A stretch of DNA of 64,000 bases from Lycorma delicatula (taxonomy: Eukaryota > Arthropoda > Insecta > Hemiptera > Fulgoridae), in contig NC_134460.1 in the NCBI RefSeq assembly GCF_047948215.1, forward strand, positions 8,241,501 through 8,305,500. The letters run 5' to 3'. The notes below the pieces were generated by a model. The model was given only the letters and a program-made list of their open reading frames with translations. It had not been told where the DNA came from and searched no databases. Shown piece after piece: positions 32,807 to 44,143 of this stretch (the stretch's first letter is position 1; every line of letters starts with the position of its first letter). The position numbers and the translations under genes are program-made.

Positions 32807-33205
32807 AAGATACAAAATCAACAAACGTAGCAATTTATTATCTATATGCAACTGCTTTTTAAAAATTATTATCAATTATCGTTTAAAAATAAAAAAGTCT
32901 GAATATAGAATTTTTAATCTGTTGAGGTTTTATTGTAAAATTTTTCCAGTTGAAACTAAAAACTTTTTATTTTTTCCTCCTTAGAGCCCACCATTAATAT
33001 TTATTGATATAAGTGATATTATAATAATCAGAATATTCCGTATTTATGCTATAAATTGAGAAGAAAATTTTATGGATAATATTGATTTTGTAGGAGAATG
33101 TGAAGTCATTGTGATACCAGGAAGGCGACGATGTTTGACTTTACCCGTCAAATATATCAACATTCCGGTTGTGCTTCCACCAGATGAATAGAAGTTTAAT
33201 AACGC
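32807..33205. other. AT-rich DNA without recognisable gene
   Basis: Nothing recognisable. Confidence 0.5.
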
Positions 33206-33374
33206 GCGGTTTATTACTTTTTTTTGAACTCTACTCCCCTGGGCCGGTCCGACTGGTTGGAATTGCGCCACCCAGGGGAGTGCCTGTTCTACTCTAATGG
33301 GCCTTCCCACCTACCGGCTATAAGTCCGGCATGGCAGGTCGGCCCACCGGTCAGTTCTTTTGTCCCATCCGTAT

Positions 33375-33414
33375 ATCGCCACGTCAATACCATGTATTGT
33401 CGTGACGTGGCGAT
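33375..33414. repeat. 12-bp perfect stem-loop in R1-like 3' UTR
   Basis: atcgccacgtca (33375-33386) pairs exactly with tgacgtggcgat (33403-33414), loop 16 bases. A second inverted pair, cccctggg/cccagggg, lies at about 33236 and 33272. Both fall in the element 3' UTR, where RT of R1/R2-type elements may recognise structure; that role is an inference. Confidence 0.85.
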
Positions 33415-33540
33415 TGGAACTTTTCAGATCTTGATATTAACGAAAAACCCTTAGGAGTGCCCAGTGGATCATCGGAACCGACACACCTCGGCATGTTAGC
33501 CCTCACCACTGAGGCTGTCCACCCTGCCCTATGCTAAAGT

Positions 33541-34220
33541 TTAAAATCCTAGTCTCCTCTCATCGTTGTTTTTCTGCATAAGTATTCTTTTGATGACCGA
33601 CTCGACTTTTTTCCAAGATTCTTTACTGTTTAACATGCTATTGATTAGTCTGCCAGTTCCATCAGATGACAGGTCAATACCGTCTGTCTCTTCCCTCCAT
33701 TCATGACATACAGTGAAAGTATGTTCGACATCATCATCACAGTCACAGTACATACAGGCTGCAGTTTCCCTTCTACCGACTCTATGCAGATAGTAATTAA
33801 AACTACCGTGTCCTGTAAAAGTTTATTTCACCGTGTTTTCTATGTATCCAGTTCCTTAGATTGGGGCCTTCTGGTCCTGTCTCCAGGGCTTGCTGTGCTC
33901 CATCTCTCCTGCCATCTCTCTATTAGCCTACGCTTCGCATCATGAACTTCAACACCTTGATCTCTTTCGACTCTGAAATGAGCCATAAGGTCGATCGGAG
34001 GCACTCCTGATAAAACGCATAACGCCTCATAGGAGACTGTCCTGTACGCGGAAACCACGCCAAACAACAGTCTCCTATGGGTCCTAACTAAGCGTGTCAA
34101 GTTCTTCTTTATCCGTACTGAAGGCCATACCGGGACAGCATATAATATCGACGACATAACCGAGGACGCAACAACCCTCCTTTTAGACGCTTTAGGTGCT
34201 CTTTGAGAAGTCTTTGAGAA
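33541..34220 (-). pseudogene. R1-clade ORF2 C-terminus with CCHC finger
   Basis: Starts in frame with PKASKRRVVASSVMSSILYAVPVW, then THRRLLFGVVSAYRTVSYEALCVLSGVPPIDLMA, a hallmark of the R1/TRAS group downstream of RT. Near 33840 the frame shifts (HRKHGEINFY, then GHGSFNYYLHRVGRRE in the next frame). It continues to a zinc-finger-like CMYC-x7-H-x4-C (CMYCDCDDDVEHTFTVCHEW) and ends RRLGF*. All four metal ligands are present. The single frameshift makes it a pseudogene. Confidence 0.85.
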
Positions 34221-34234
34221 GCGGTTTATTACTT

Positions 34235-34989
34235 ATTCGTGTGTTTCTCACACGGATATGGATCTCCGTCACGGGGCAAACGAAATCGTAAGACCGAAAA
34301 TATACGCTAATCCCGAATAAGTTAGAAATTTTCCATACGCTCTCCATTAATAAAAATAGGTATAGTACTACCGGTGAAATAGAGAAACGTAAAGCATTTA
34401 ATAAAAGGTCATATATAAAAGGTATTAATTAAAACGTAATCACTTGTCTGAACTATATTTATTGTAAGCAATTCACGTCGCGATATGATACAACCGACGA
34501 TTAAAAGCGGATTTGATGGAGGAGTTTAAAGCGAACTAATTAAGTAAAATACAGAACAAGTTACAGAAGGAAAAAACAATTTTTTAAATGGATAAAGTAA
34601 ATCAGAAAACAGTATTTAAAAAAAAAACAGTTTCATTGTAAATACGGCAATTATTTATAAGTAAATTTCATTAGTGATCAATAATATTAGTAACGTAACG
34701 ATTAACAATGACTTATCTAAAATCAATATATACAATGTATACATGTATATATATATATATATATTTCAGTGGCTCGGCTCTTTAGGTAAAGTTCCAACAT
34801 TTTTAAACGATGAACTATAAATTACATTGATTATATATATATATTTTTTTGAGGTCACAATAGACCACTTAGTCAACTCTGGTTCGTTTTTTCTTTTTTT
34901 CTTGATTGCTTCCCAATACTATTCTGTAAGATCTTGCTCTTCTGAGTTCTGCTGAACAAACCTTTGTTGTTGTTTTCTTTTCTTTAATT
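34235..34989. other. AT-rich DNA with (TA)n near 34741-34765
   Basis: Nothing else recognised. Confidence 0.5.
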
Positions 34990-35740
34990 CAAAATCTGAA
35001 GTTTGCTTCTTTTAGTATTTTTATAATATCAGTTTTGTTTTGTAAATCTTCTATTGTGATTTCTAGTTCTTACATATCTACTCTAATTTCGGTTATCCAA
35101 GTCGGTGTTTTGGACATTTTCCAGTATTTCTCGACCAATTTCCTGACGAGCCTGTTTGGTTCTGTTCTTATTATGTGTCCAAAGAAGGAGGTTCTTTTCT
35201 TTATAAAGTAGTCTAGAGCGGTTCTATGTCTTTATGTATCTCTTGGTTTGGTATGAGTCTCCATTCTTCCCCATCAGTAAGTCGTCTTTTATTTATGCAT
35301 GTTTTAAGAATTCTTCTTTCTATTCTTTGTATCTCTGCTGAGTAGGAAATGTTGGATCTTAGTTTGAAGAGTGTTCGCTTCCATATGATATTATAGGTCT
35401 GATTACAGTTTTGTAATGTTTTAGTTTGGTATTTATTGAGATGCATCTTTTATTATATGCTGTTTTGGTGGTATTTTGTACATAATTGAGCTTTTATGTT
35501 CTTTCTTTCCGTTTTATTTTTTCTTTGAGAATTTGTGTGATATTTTCTCCTAAATATTTAAACCGTTCGTCTAGCTCGACCGTTTATGATTACGTGGTTC
35601 AATTACCAGGTGATTTATGGCCATTATTCTAGTATTTTCATATGATATTCTTAGGCCTATTTTTCCTACTAGTTCTTCCAATGAGGTTGGATTCAAGCTT
35701 CTATGGAAGCTTAGAATTATATAATAAATTATATAATTTA
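34990..35740 (-). pseudogene. Second RTE-like RT relic (C-terminal part)
   Basis: Minus-strand translation with frameshifts: SLEELVGKIGLRISYENTRIMAINH near 35640-35715 (RT motif D region; compare 'GLKINxxKTKxM'), then KLQNYKTVIRPIIWKRTL-like sequence, IQRIERRILKTCINKRRLTDGEEWRLIPNQEIHKDIE near 35215-35330, and SFFGHIIRTEPNRLVRKLVE near 35140-35190. This is the same C-terminal domain type as the main LINE family, but clearly a different lineage. Heavily decayed. Confidence 0.6.
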
Positions 35741-35808
35741 TTATAAACCTATTTCCCCTTTTTTTTTGTGCAGTCATCATTGCTTAATAAATGAATTTTT
35801 GTACTATA

Positions 35809-36393
35809 AAAATAAGCAAAGGAAGACCAACCACTCGTCTCAACATCACGGACTGGAGTCCGGAACAGAGCCCAGCAGAGATGCGTCCTGAAGGGCAGCT
35901 GTACCAGAAGCGGATGAAGAGCTTCTACAGAACCTCTCCTTTTCAAAACTTACAAGTTAGATAAAATAAACCAGCAATTGCGACTCCTCCGGAGTAGGGA
36001 TCGCATTGCTCCCTCCTTATAGTTAGTGCCCCGTTGTGGCGTATTCCTGCTAGCCTATTAAGCGTTAGCACCGAAAGGACTTCAGTAGACGGTCTGAAGG
36101 GGAATTGCGTCGGGAGGACAGGCTTCATAAGCCTAGCCTTCCGCGGTCGGCCCATAAAATGGGTTCGATAACGCTGGTTCAACAACGGATTGGAATGCAA
36201 TTAAATCCGTCTTAAATTCACTAAAATAATAATACACAAAACTTGAAAAATTAGATCCGAGATATAAAATAACCTTTTTAAAAATCAAGCCCGATTAGAA
36301 TCATCCAGCAGCAAGGGACTCTGTCCAGGTTCTGCGATAAAGTAGGGAGTAATAAACTCCCGCCAACTTTGCATTCTATTCCAAAATAAGCAA
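35809..36393 (+). mobile_element. Family X retroposon, copy 2, 11-bp TSD
   Basis: 563 bp between exact repeats aaaataagcaa (35809-35819 and 36383-36393). Starts within the GRPTTRLNITDW codons, so it is 5' truncated compared with copy 1, and ends ...caactttgcattctattcc. The ORF tail PTTRLNITDWSPEQSPAEMRPEG is preserved. Opposite orientation to copy 1; the pair would look like 4-kb-spaced inverted repeats, but the separate TSDs show two independent insertions. Confidence 0.85.
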
Positions 36394-36829
36394 TAATTCG
36401 TAAAATTAAAGCATTTTCGTACAAAGTTAATGAAAAAGTTAAGAGTTAAAAAATAATAATACGTTCCCGAATTTAAGAAAAAACAGCTCAAATTCTTAAC
36501 AGTTACTTTATCTCTTCCTTAATTATTTTGTTCTTTACAAACACCCATTCTGTTATTTACAGAACAGTTATTTTCATAAAGAACAATGATTTTCAGTACC
36601 TATTTATTTAAAATAAAAATTAAACTAAAAAATAAAATAAATTCTATAAAAAAATCCGATTTCACAAAAAAAAATGCTCACTAATACTAAAAATATTGTA
36701 GTTTTTTAATTCTTTAAATGTTGGTTTTTTAGATCGATGAAAATTAAAAGTCAGAAAATAATAATTTGTAATTATTATTATTATTTTGCTAACTTCAAAA
36801 GACTGAAATTTAATTTTCTAGATTTTAAA
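36394..36829. other. AT-rich DNA without recognisable gene
   Basis: Nothing recognised. Confidence 0.5.
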
Positions 36830-37450
36830 ATTGTTTTTAGTTGAAATAAACAACAAAAAGGATTTAGTTGTAAGGACAAGTAAAGGAAAAATAGAATTAA
36901 AAAAAAATAAAAAAATATATGCGGATTACGATGACAGAGGACTGGGAGAACACAATGGAAGCAAAGGAAAAATCGCGATAGCAAGGGAAGTCTTCAGTAA
37001 GAAAAGTATGTAGTAAAAGTCTATACTTCTAAAGAAAGAGTTAAGAAAGAGGTTAATCAAATATTATGTATGGAATGTCCTACTGTACAAAACGAACCGT
37101 GAAGCGAAAGAGGGAAAGAAATTGGATTGAGGCTTTTGAGATGTAGATATGGAGAAGGATGGAAAAAATAAGATGGACGGATTCAGTGAGGAATGAGGAG
37201 GTAATGAAAAGGATACAAGAAGAAACAGGACTTATGCTGATAATATACAAGGAAAAGGAGATCGGCTTAGCCACTGCATCGGACGGCTAATTAAAAGGAG
37301 AAAGAAAGTGAGGTTAATGGATAATATGAAGCTTGGAAATTACAAAGGGACGAACGAAGGAAAAGGCTTTTGATAGAAATGGATGACGACAGCAGTCCCG
37401 TAAGGGAGATGCCGACAGGAAGAACACCGGATGATGAAGTTGACGTAAAT
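36830..37450 (+). pseudogene. Third RTE-like RT relic (C-terminal part)
   Basis: Plus strand: IAIAREVFSKKSM (compare 'IAQAKRAFSKKYNL'), LRKRLIKYYVWNVLLY near 37040-37085, EAFEM*IWRRMEKIRWTDSVRNEEVMKRIQEE near 37127-37227, then the GDRLSHCIGRLIKR block near 37260-37300. It ends with DDDSSPVREMPTGRTPDDEVD (37384-37449), a type of ending seen in other animal RTE-like elements. Related to but distinct from the dominant family; several stops and shifts. Confidence 0.65.
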
Positions 37451-38637
37451 ATTATTTTAATTAAAAAAATAATAATAACGATAACATGCAAAAAAAATCA
37501 AGAATTGATTTTAATAAAGCCAGTCGGAATTTCCATAAGGGTTAAAATCAACCCCTCCCTACGGGTAATATGGAAATTTATTTCTACCACGAAAATTTTA
37601 CTTAGTCTAAAGTTTATTAATAAGATTTGTTTCTTTATTACATCGATTCTTTTAATCGCAAAGTATGTAAACTCTTCAAACTTTCACAATTTTTGTTTTC
37701 GTTTGGACCACCTAGGGATCACGATGAATAGCGTTCAATCTCCTCATCTTCCGATATCTAATAATTCTTTCTCAGTTTTTCTTTCTGGTGACCATCCTAA
37801 GCTTTTTAAGATATTCTTTCATAATTATAATAACTAAAAAGAAAATATATCGATTGACTGTTCACTATTAAATATATAATGTAGATTTTGTATTAAAAAA
37901 ATACAACACAAATTTATATTTCTGCATTTAAAATAAAAACTTTCCTAACAATTAGATTTACTAAATTTTAAGTTTTACACTTAATATTACTTTCGTTACG
38001 AAACTAAGATAAGACAACTACTTTGAATAGAAAATAAGAAAAAAGAACGGTTTGATATCTTATGTATTTCATGAATGAAACATGAGAAACTTTGTCACTT
38101 GTTCGACATGGCCGAGTGAAGAGGTACGAATATTTCTTATAATATATGCCGTCTCATATATGCAACTATATTTTCATCCTATCAAACCCTATTACCACTC
38201 TATTTTGTTGTAGTAATGCTATACAGGAAGATGCAACAAGAGTAGATGTAAAGAAAGTATCTCTATTACAAATCGAAGCAGTATTTTATCTTATTTTACA
38301 AATTCAGTATATTGAATTGGTTTTTTTTTTCTATGCCTAAAATATAGAAATAAAAACGCATATACTTTTGAGCTTATTTGATTTATTTAAAAAAAAACGA
38401 TATTATTTCAAAAATGTTGATAAAATAATTTAGAAAAATAATAATTGTTATTTTTTGAAGGTTTAACAATTATATATAATTTATAGTAAAACTAAAGACT
38501 TTTCCGAGTCAATAAAGCAATTTCTTCTCTAATAAAATTACCGTATACATTGTAGATAATGGCAATACTAATGACATCAAAAGAAACCATTTGAAAATTT
38601 CGATTACAGAATCATAGAGTTTTTGCATCAGTATAAT
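37451..38637. other. AT-rich DNA without recognisable gene
   Basis: The frame 37370-37837 (155 codons) begins in the RTE-like relic and continues through low-information sequence; I do not call it a gene. Nothing else recognised. Confidence 0.45.
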
Positions 38638-38827
38638 ACTGAGTGATTCAAAAAGGACTTCATAACTTTAAAAGTGTATAAAAATTTGTTTAGATAACTT
38701 ACAGATTCGATTGAGGCCCCACTTTATAGCAAAACAAATGAAGTTTTGATTCACGTAGTTCATCAGTACCGAATTCTGCCACCAGCTCTGTCATTAGTGT
38801 TGTTAAAAACGGTTACATTTACTGGTG

Positions 38828-40010
38828 TGGAACGTGCTCGCTGTGTGTTTTGGTTTAACGATTTGACGTCAGAAACTGCAGTTTAACGTAATTTTTGTGC
38901 AGAGTACGGCAGGGAGCCAACCAGTAAGAGTACAATTTACTCTTGGTATCAAAACTTCGTTGAGACAGGTCGTTCTATTAAACATACAAAAACAATTGGA
39001 CGCCCACGCGTCCCTGAAGCTGCTGTGGAACAACTCAGAAAAAGCTTTAGATGTAATTCGAACAAATCAACTGGACGTGCGTCACGTGAGACTGGCTCTA
39101 CGATCGACTGATTTTTTTTCCCCTCTCCCCGGAATCGGATTCCAGAATAAATAAGCATGAAGCATAACGCAATCTGGGGAAGTGTCCTTTTATAAGCCGG
39201 CTGGATCTTATCTAGTAATGCCTGCCTCTAACTCCCAGAGTAGGGTTACTAGGCTCGACTATGTCGTTCCTGTTTCTCCACCCTAAGAGCCGGGACTCGG
39301 TTTTTATGCCTTTTGGCTCAACAGAGAACACCCAAAGGGACATTCTAGCCGAAACTACGGTCTTTTCTACAAGAGGACGAGAGCCCCCGTACCTCATCAC
39401 TGCTATCCATATGTGCATGCACAAACGAATAGCAGCTCAGCAGGGAGCTATCCCTGCTGATTGGCGCGTATTAAGTGTAAACGATTGCACTTGAAGCCGT
39501 ACAAACTAACCATGGTTCAACATATAACAGATCACGACAAAACTGCTTGGCTGTAATTTCGTGTGGAATGTACATTATTAGACAATATAATTTTTATTGA
39601 TGTATCAACGTTTCACATCAGTGGAAAGTTGAACACCCATAACTACCGAATATGGGGGTAGCAAAAACCCTCATAAAACTTTGCAGCACATTCGTGATAG
39701 CCGTAAGGTCCAATTTTTTTTTGGACGTTCTTTTTCCAGGAGTCAACCGTAAATGGTATCGTTTAACTGGACGTACTTCATAATTTTCTAATTTTTCAGT
39801 TAGACGATGATGAACAATATGGAGGGCGTCATTACTATCAGCAAAACGGGAAACCATCTCACTATCGCCTAAAAGTCCGAGATTTTCTTGAAACTTGATA
39901 CCCAGTTCGGTGGATCGGTAGTGAAGGCCCAGATTTGACAGTGCTAGATTTGACAGTGCTAGATTTTTTTCTTGTACGGTTTCATTAAACCGTACTGCCT
40001 TTGCCTAATG
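38828..40010 (+). pseudogene. Mariner/Tc1-like transposase, broken and interrupted
   Basis: First part, 38828-39105: VERARCVFWFNDLTSETAV*RNF, then EYGREPTSKSTIYSWYQNFVETGR and TIGRPRVPEAAVEQLRKSF (HTH region). After the insert, from about 39486: RLHLKPYKLTMVQHITDHDKTA, FHISGKLNTHNYRIWG (after the first catalytic block), then with shifts EQYGGRHYYQQNGKPSHYRLKVRDFLE (second block; the catalytic Asp now reads Asn) and SVDLTVLDFFLVRFH-like sequence (third block), where a 15-bp tandem duplication, tttgacagtgctaga, also sits. Non-functional. Confidence 0.7.
39110..39485 (+). repeat. Family Z copy 2, nested in the mariner-like element
   Basis: GC-richer segment with ctctaactcccagagtaggg, gggactcggtttttatgcc and a single gagaacacccaaagggacattc...actacggtctt unit, matching 12836-13410. 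It interrupts the transposase between GRASRETG and RLHLKPYK. Exact edges and TSD are not resolvable by eye. Confidence 0.55.
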
Positions 40011-40272
40011 ATAAAGATTGGGCTGAGACTTCGAATTAACGCCACAGATCCAGAACTAAAGCGTCACTTGCCGGCAATAGTCTGAAATGAAATCGACTTC
40101 AGGAGAAATGTATGTCGCATTACAAATAGAAGCCGTATCGAACCAAAGTGAATGTTGGATGACAAACCTGATGTATTTTTCTATGAAATGAGACCTCAAA
40201 CGGATCTGTAAGTTATCTCAATAATTTTTTATATACTTTTAAAATTTGGAAATCGTTTTTGAATCACCCGGT

Positions 40273-40921
40273 ATAGATATATATGTGTAAAATGAATTTA
40301 TTTTTGATCAACCTTTCGAAAGATCTCTGATGAATTACTTGAAGTAGAACGCAATATTTATTACTGTAATTTAAAAGAAATATTTCTTTGTTTCCATCAT
40401 AATCTATAAAAAAACATCATCCGCTTGCAAGACGTCAAAATTCATTTAACCAGTGCCTGGTAATGACTTAGTATTGGGGTACTTTTGTAAGTTTGTTTAA
40501 ATGACAAAAAAAGTTTTTAAAAATTCATAATTAAACTAAATTCTCACTACTTAAGTAAAAAATAAATGGTATTGTTATGGCCGTTCATGTAAATAATTTG
40601 TATTCACTCAATGAGTTAATACGTTAAACTATTCTCATAGAAATTAGACTGTATATTTTGTTAATAGTCTATAACCTTATTTTGCACGTGAAAATATGTA
40701 AGTTAAAAATTACAATAATACTGACGTTGCTTTTTTATTTCTATGTAAAATAATAAAATTGTACGTCTACAGTAGTAAAAATGGCTATCCTTTAGTAAAC
40801 AACTCTGAGATTGCATTCCGAAGATTATACCGTATGAGGTATTCCATGTACGCATGATTTTTTGCTACAGGTTCAACGGACTTTTTTTTTGAAACTTTTT
40901 TAATTACTCAAGGGTAGCCGG
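40273..40921. other. AT-rich DNA without recognisable gene
   Basis: Nothing recognised. Confidence 0.5.
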
Positions 40922-41368
40922 TAAGACGTTGACAAAATAACCCAGCAATTGCGACTCCTCCGGAAAAGGGGACGCATTGCTCCCTCCTTATAGCTAGTGC
41001 CCCGTTGTGGCGTATTCCTGCTAGCCTATTAAGAGTTAGCACCGAAAGGACTTCAGTGGACGGTCTGAAGGGGAATTACGTCGGGAGGACAGGCTTTATA
41101 AGCCTAGCCTTCCGCGGTCGGCCCATGAAATGGGTTCGATAACGCTGGTTTAACAACGGATTGGAATGCAATTAAATCCGTCTTAAATTCACTAAATTAA
41201 TAATAGACAAAACTTGAAAAAACTAGATCCGAGATTAAAAATAACCCTTTTAAAACCAAGCCCGATTAGAATCATCCAGCAGCAAGGGACTCTGTCCAGG
41301 TTCTGCGATAAAGTAGGGAGTAATAAACTCCTGCCAACTTTGCATTCCATTCCATTCCTAAGACGTTG
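40922..41368 (+). mobile_element. Family X retroposon, copy 3, 10-bp TSD
   Basis: 427 bp between exact repeats taagacgttg (40922-40931 and 41359-41368). Only the 3' untranslated part is present, from aaaataacccagcaattgcg to ...caactttgcattccattccattcc. The pentamer cattc is repeated at the end more often than in copies 1 and 2, indicating a CATTC-type 3' tail instead of poly(A). Confidence 0.88.
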
Positions 41369-41799
41369 CTTCGACTAATCCTAAGTGACGCGGGGGCGAC
41401 TAGCCACCTGCCCTGACTCGTCCTCTCTAACATTCAGTTATAACGTAATGATATGTCGAGACGTCGGTAATGCAGTCTTTCGTTAGGAAGACAAATAATT
41501 CGATAGATCGATCATTCGATTGTTCAAATCTTTCAATTAAGATCTTAGATTGTTAAAATTTCTCGGATTAGTATACCATTAGATGGTAACTATATTAATG
41601 ATGCCATGTGGGTAATGGAGGCCACGTTAAAATAATATCTAAAATTCTACATATATAATATAAAGCTACATAACTAGCCCTGAAAGGTCCTTTAAAGGAA
41701 CAATTCCGCGTACTTTGAAAATTAGTTAATCTAAAATGGTTATCATGTTAACCATAATAAATTTCAAATAAAATAAAATTGTAAATAATATGCGAAAAA
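41369..41799. other. AT-rich DNA; small GC-rich patch at 41380-41430
   Basis: The patch aagtgacgcgggggcgactagccacctgcc is unassigned. No gene recognised. Confidence 0.45.
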
Positions 41800-42730
41800 C
41801 ATTTTTTATTCCGGTACTCCCAAGTCCAAAAAATCAATTTTTGTCAGATATACGTTTATGCGTATGTATATTGGCCTGTTTTGGTCTTATAACTCTGGAC
41901 CCATTACGAGATTTTTTTTCAAGCTTGATAGACACGGACACCTTTGGGGGCGAAAGAATGAAAAAAAGGAAAAAGTAGTGGGGGTATTTTGGCCGAAATA
42001 AAATTACAAATCTTTATAAGAGTATTGACAAATAATTTTTTTTACGAAGTTGAAAAAATTTTCACCAAGATCAAAAATTACCGTAAATATTTATTTAATA
42101 TTCACCCCTTCCCAAAAAAATTACTTTTTATATCTTTCTTTTTGTAGGTATTTCTTACTTCAGAAAAAGGATTAATGAGAATTTTTTGCATTTTCTACAT
42201 CATTAGGCCTTCAAACCGATATAAAAAATGTTTGTTCCTTCCAATCCAATGGTCTGTGGTAATAAAAAATATTTTTTTAAATTATAAAATGTTTTTAAAT
42301 ACATTTTCAATTTAAATCTATCTTCAAAATTACCCATTTGCTTTTCAATATAAAATTCTTAATTTTTTGATAGTCTTTGATCTTTAGTATTTCTTGAAAA
42401 AAGATTGGCCAAAAATTTTCCCTTCTTCCAAGAAAATTACAATTTCATTTAAAATTATGTTTGTATCTTATTATGTTTTATCTTTTTATTTTTTTAACAA
42501 TTTAAAAAAAAATTTTTTTTAAATTTTATTAGCATTTAGGGATTATTTTACGATCTTGAGCATGGGAGTCCCCAAAATGAAAAAAAATTCTTAATTTTTA
42601 ATGCTCAAAACGTCTTTTATTCAACAACAGTTACTATAATAACTTAACACTCCTCACATTTTGCTGGTGATCCCAAATTTAAAAAAAATAAAAATAAAAA
42701 TAAAATTTTTTTTTAATTTTGATTTTATTT
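41800..42730. repeat. Family Y repeat, copy 1
   Basis: Shares colinear blocks with 58205-58800 and 60730-61080: 'ccaagtccaaaaaa', 'tttttgtcaga.a.acgttt.tgcgtatgtat', 'ttataactctggaccc', 'ccaatggtct.tggtaa', 'gagcatgggag.ccc.aaatg', 'aatgctcaaaacgt'. Non-coding, with long A/T runs. Class unknown. Confidence 0.65.
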
Positions 42731-43075
42731 AAAAACAAAATTAAAAAAAATATTTGTTTAAAATTTATTTAATTAATTTTATCATTAAAAACGCTTTACG
42801 ATAAGCCTGCAAATTATCAAAAAATTGAAAACATTTTTTTCAAAGTATTGATGCTAATATACAAAAAATTACGTTTGCTTAATTTTGTTGAACGTGCTTT
42901 AGATTGAATAATTTTTTTTGAAATCAATAATATTAAAATTTATTAAGATGTATGTTTTTTTTTTATTATTTCGATGAAGAAATAACTGAAGCTGGCTAAT
43001 TAAATATTTTTGGTTAATATTTTGTAAAATATATATACGTTGTACTTTTTCTTTCCCATGCGTATAGCAGTTCAA

Positions 43076-43406
43076 TTCTTTACATGGAACTAGCGGTTAA
43101 TGATGTTAAAGAACAATTTAGATTCGGAGTAACAGTACAAGGTGAAAAGATAAAGATGCTACGATTTGCTGATGATATAGTAATTCTAGCCGAGAGTAAA
43201 AAGGATTTAGAAGAAACAATGAACGGCATAGATGAAGTCCTACGTAAGAACTATCGCTTGAAAATAAACAAGAACAAAACAAAAGTAATGAAATGTAGTA
43301 GAAATAACAAAGATGGACCGCTGAATGTGAAAATAGGAGGAGAAAAGATTATGGAGGTAGAAGAATTTTGTTATTTGGGAAGTAAAATTACTAAGGACGG
43401 ACGAAC
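43076..43406 (+). mobile_element. RTE/BovB-like LINE, copy 8, internal fragment
   Basis: Plus-strand fragment from YMELAVNDVKEQFRFG through LRFADDIVILAE (motif C) and MELK-INKNKTK-type motif D to YLGSKITKDGR, then an abrupt change at about 43406. It lacks both family ends and an A tail; I found no TSD. The frame 43084-43521 continues into unrelated sequence. Confidence 0.88.
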
Positions 43407-43539
43407 ATTCAGAGTGGTTTTACGAAAAAATATTTCCCAGTTTCCATTTCCCAGTTTTAAATTACGAAAAAATCTAAAAACAAAACCATTTCCCAGTTTT
43501 AAAATATTTTTGATTGTGTAGATAACAAAAAATTCAGTT

Positions 43540-43900
43540 TTCAATTTTTTGCGATTTCAATAATGCATTCGATTTAGTTCAAAATTTTTTAATTGTGGGA
43601 TAGTTTAATAACAATAGACTCATTAGAAGATCTGCTTAAAACCGGCTAAAATCATACCCTGCGAACCGTAAACAAATAGATGAAATTTCATACTTTAATA
43701 AGAATACACATGTAAAATTTAAATGCTCAGTTTAAGAAGCTGAACGCGGAGTGCTTCAGGGAAGTGTTATAGGTCTCTTTATTTTCATACGGTTCATCAA
43801 TGATCAAAATAATAGGCCATGATTTGTAACCCTATTTGTAGACGACTCTGTTCGCAGATGATAAAATTTTCATTATCTATGTAATAAAATTATTTATTAT
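43540..43900 (+). pseudogene. Jockey/CR1-like reverse transcriptase relic
   Basis: Translation with stops: FCDFNNAFDLVQNFLIVG (motif A, 'FLDFSKAFDTV'), RLKSYPANRKQIDEISYFN (typical 'W..SYLxxRxQ' between A and B), ERGVLQGSVIGLFIFIRFINDQ (motif B, 'GVPQGSVLGPLLFLIYINDL') and LFVDDSV (motif C region). A different clade from the main family. Only about 120 residues are recognisable. Confidence 0.7.
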
Positions 43901-44143
43901 TTATATTGTAGTGTAATTTTTTAGTTAAAATTTCAATAATCAGCGTAAGATAATCACAAACAAGTTACTACTTTCGTATGAAAATCTAGAATAATATTGT
44001 TTTTTAATCTCCAAGCGATACGTAGAGGTTTTACAGAATTTTAGTGTCTATTTTTAAAATGTTGTAAAATACCATATTTTTACATATAAATTTAGCAATT
44101 TATAGTAATTTTCATAAATTTTTAAAATAATTATTTAAATGAT

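Larger units (their letters stand above)
33206..34234 (-). mobile_element. R1-clade non-LTR retrotransposon, 3' end, 14-bp TSD
   Basis: About 1.0 kb between exact repeats gcggtttattactt (33206-33219 and 34221-34234). The minus strand holds the C-terminal third of an R1-like ORF2 (34220 to 33541), then a ~320-base 3' UTR with two inverted repeats and a short A run at the end (T run 33217-33225). R1-clade elements usually target a fixed site (for example rDNA); the flank here is ordinary AT-rich DNA. Confidence 0.85.
38638..40272 (+). mobile_element. Mariner/Tc1-like element with ~80-bp inverted ends
   Basis: Left end 38638-38720 (ac.gggtgattcaaaaa type, then aaaagt.tataaaaa and gataacttacagat.cg.ttgagg) is an inverted copy of the right end 40191-40272, about 80 bases with mismatches. 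Inside, the plus strand encodes a decayed transposase in two parts separated by a ~375-bp unrelated GC-richer insert (family Z, 39110-39485). Confidence 0.8.

Noticed and set aside
31758..36393. A 4.6-kb DNA transposon bounded by ~560-bp inverted repeats
   Set aside because: Each 'arm' has its own exact TSD and a different 5' truncation; they are two independent family X insertions in opposite orientation.
37370..37837. 155-codon frame as a gene
   Set aside because: It begins in the RTE-like 3' relic and continues into unrelated AT-rich sequence; no domain.
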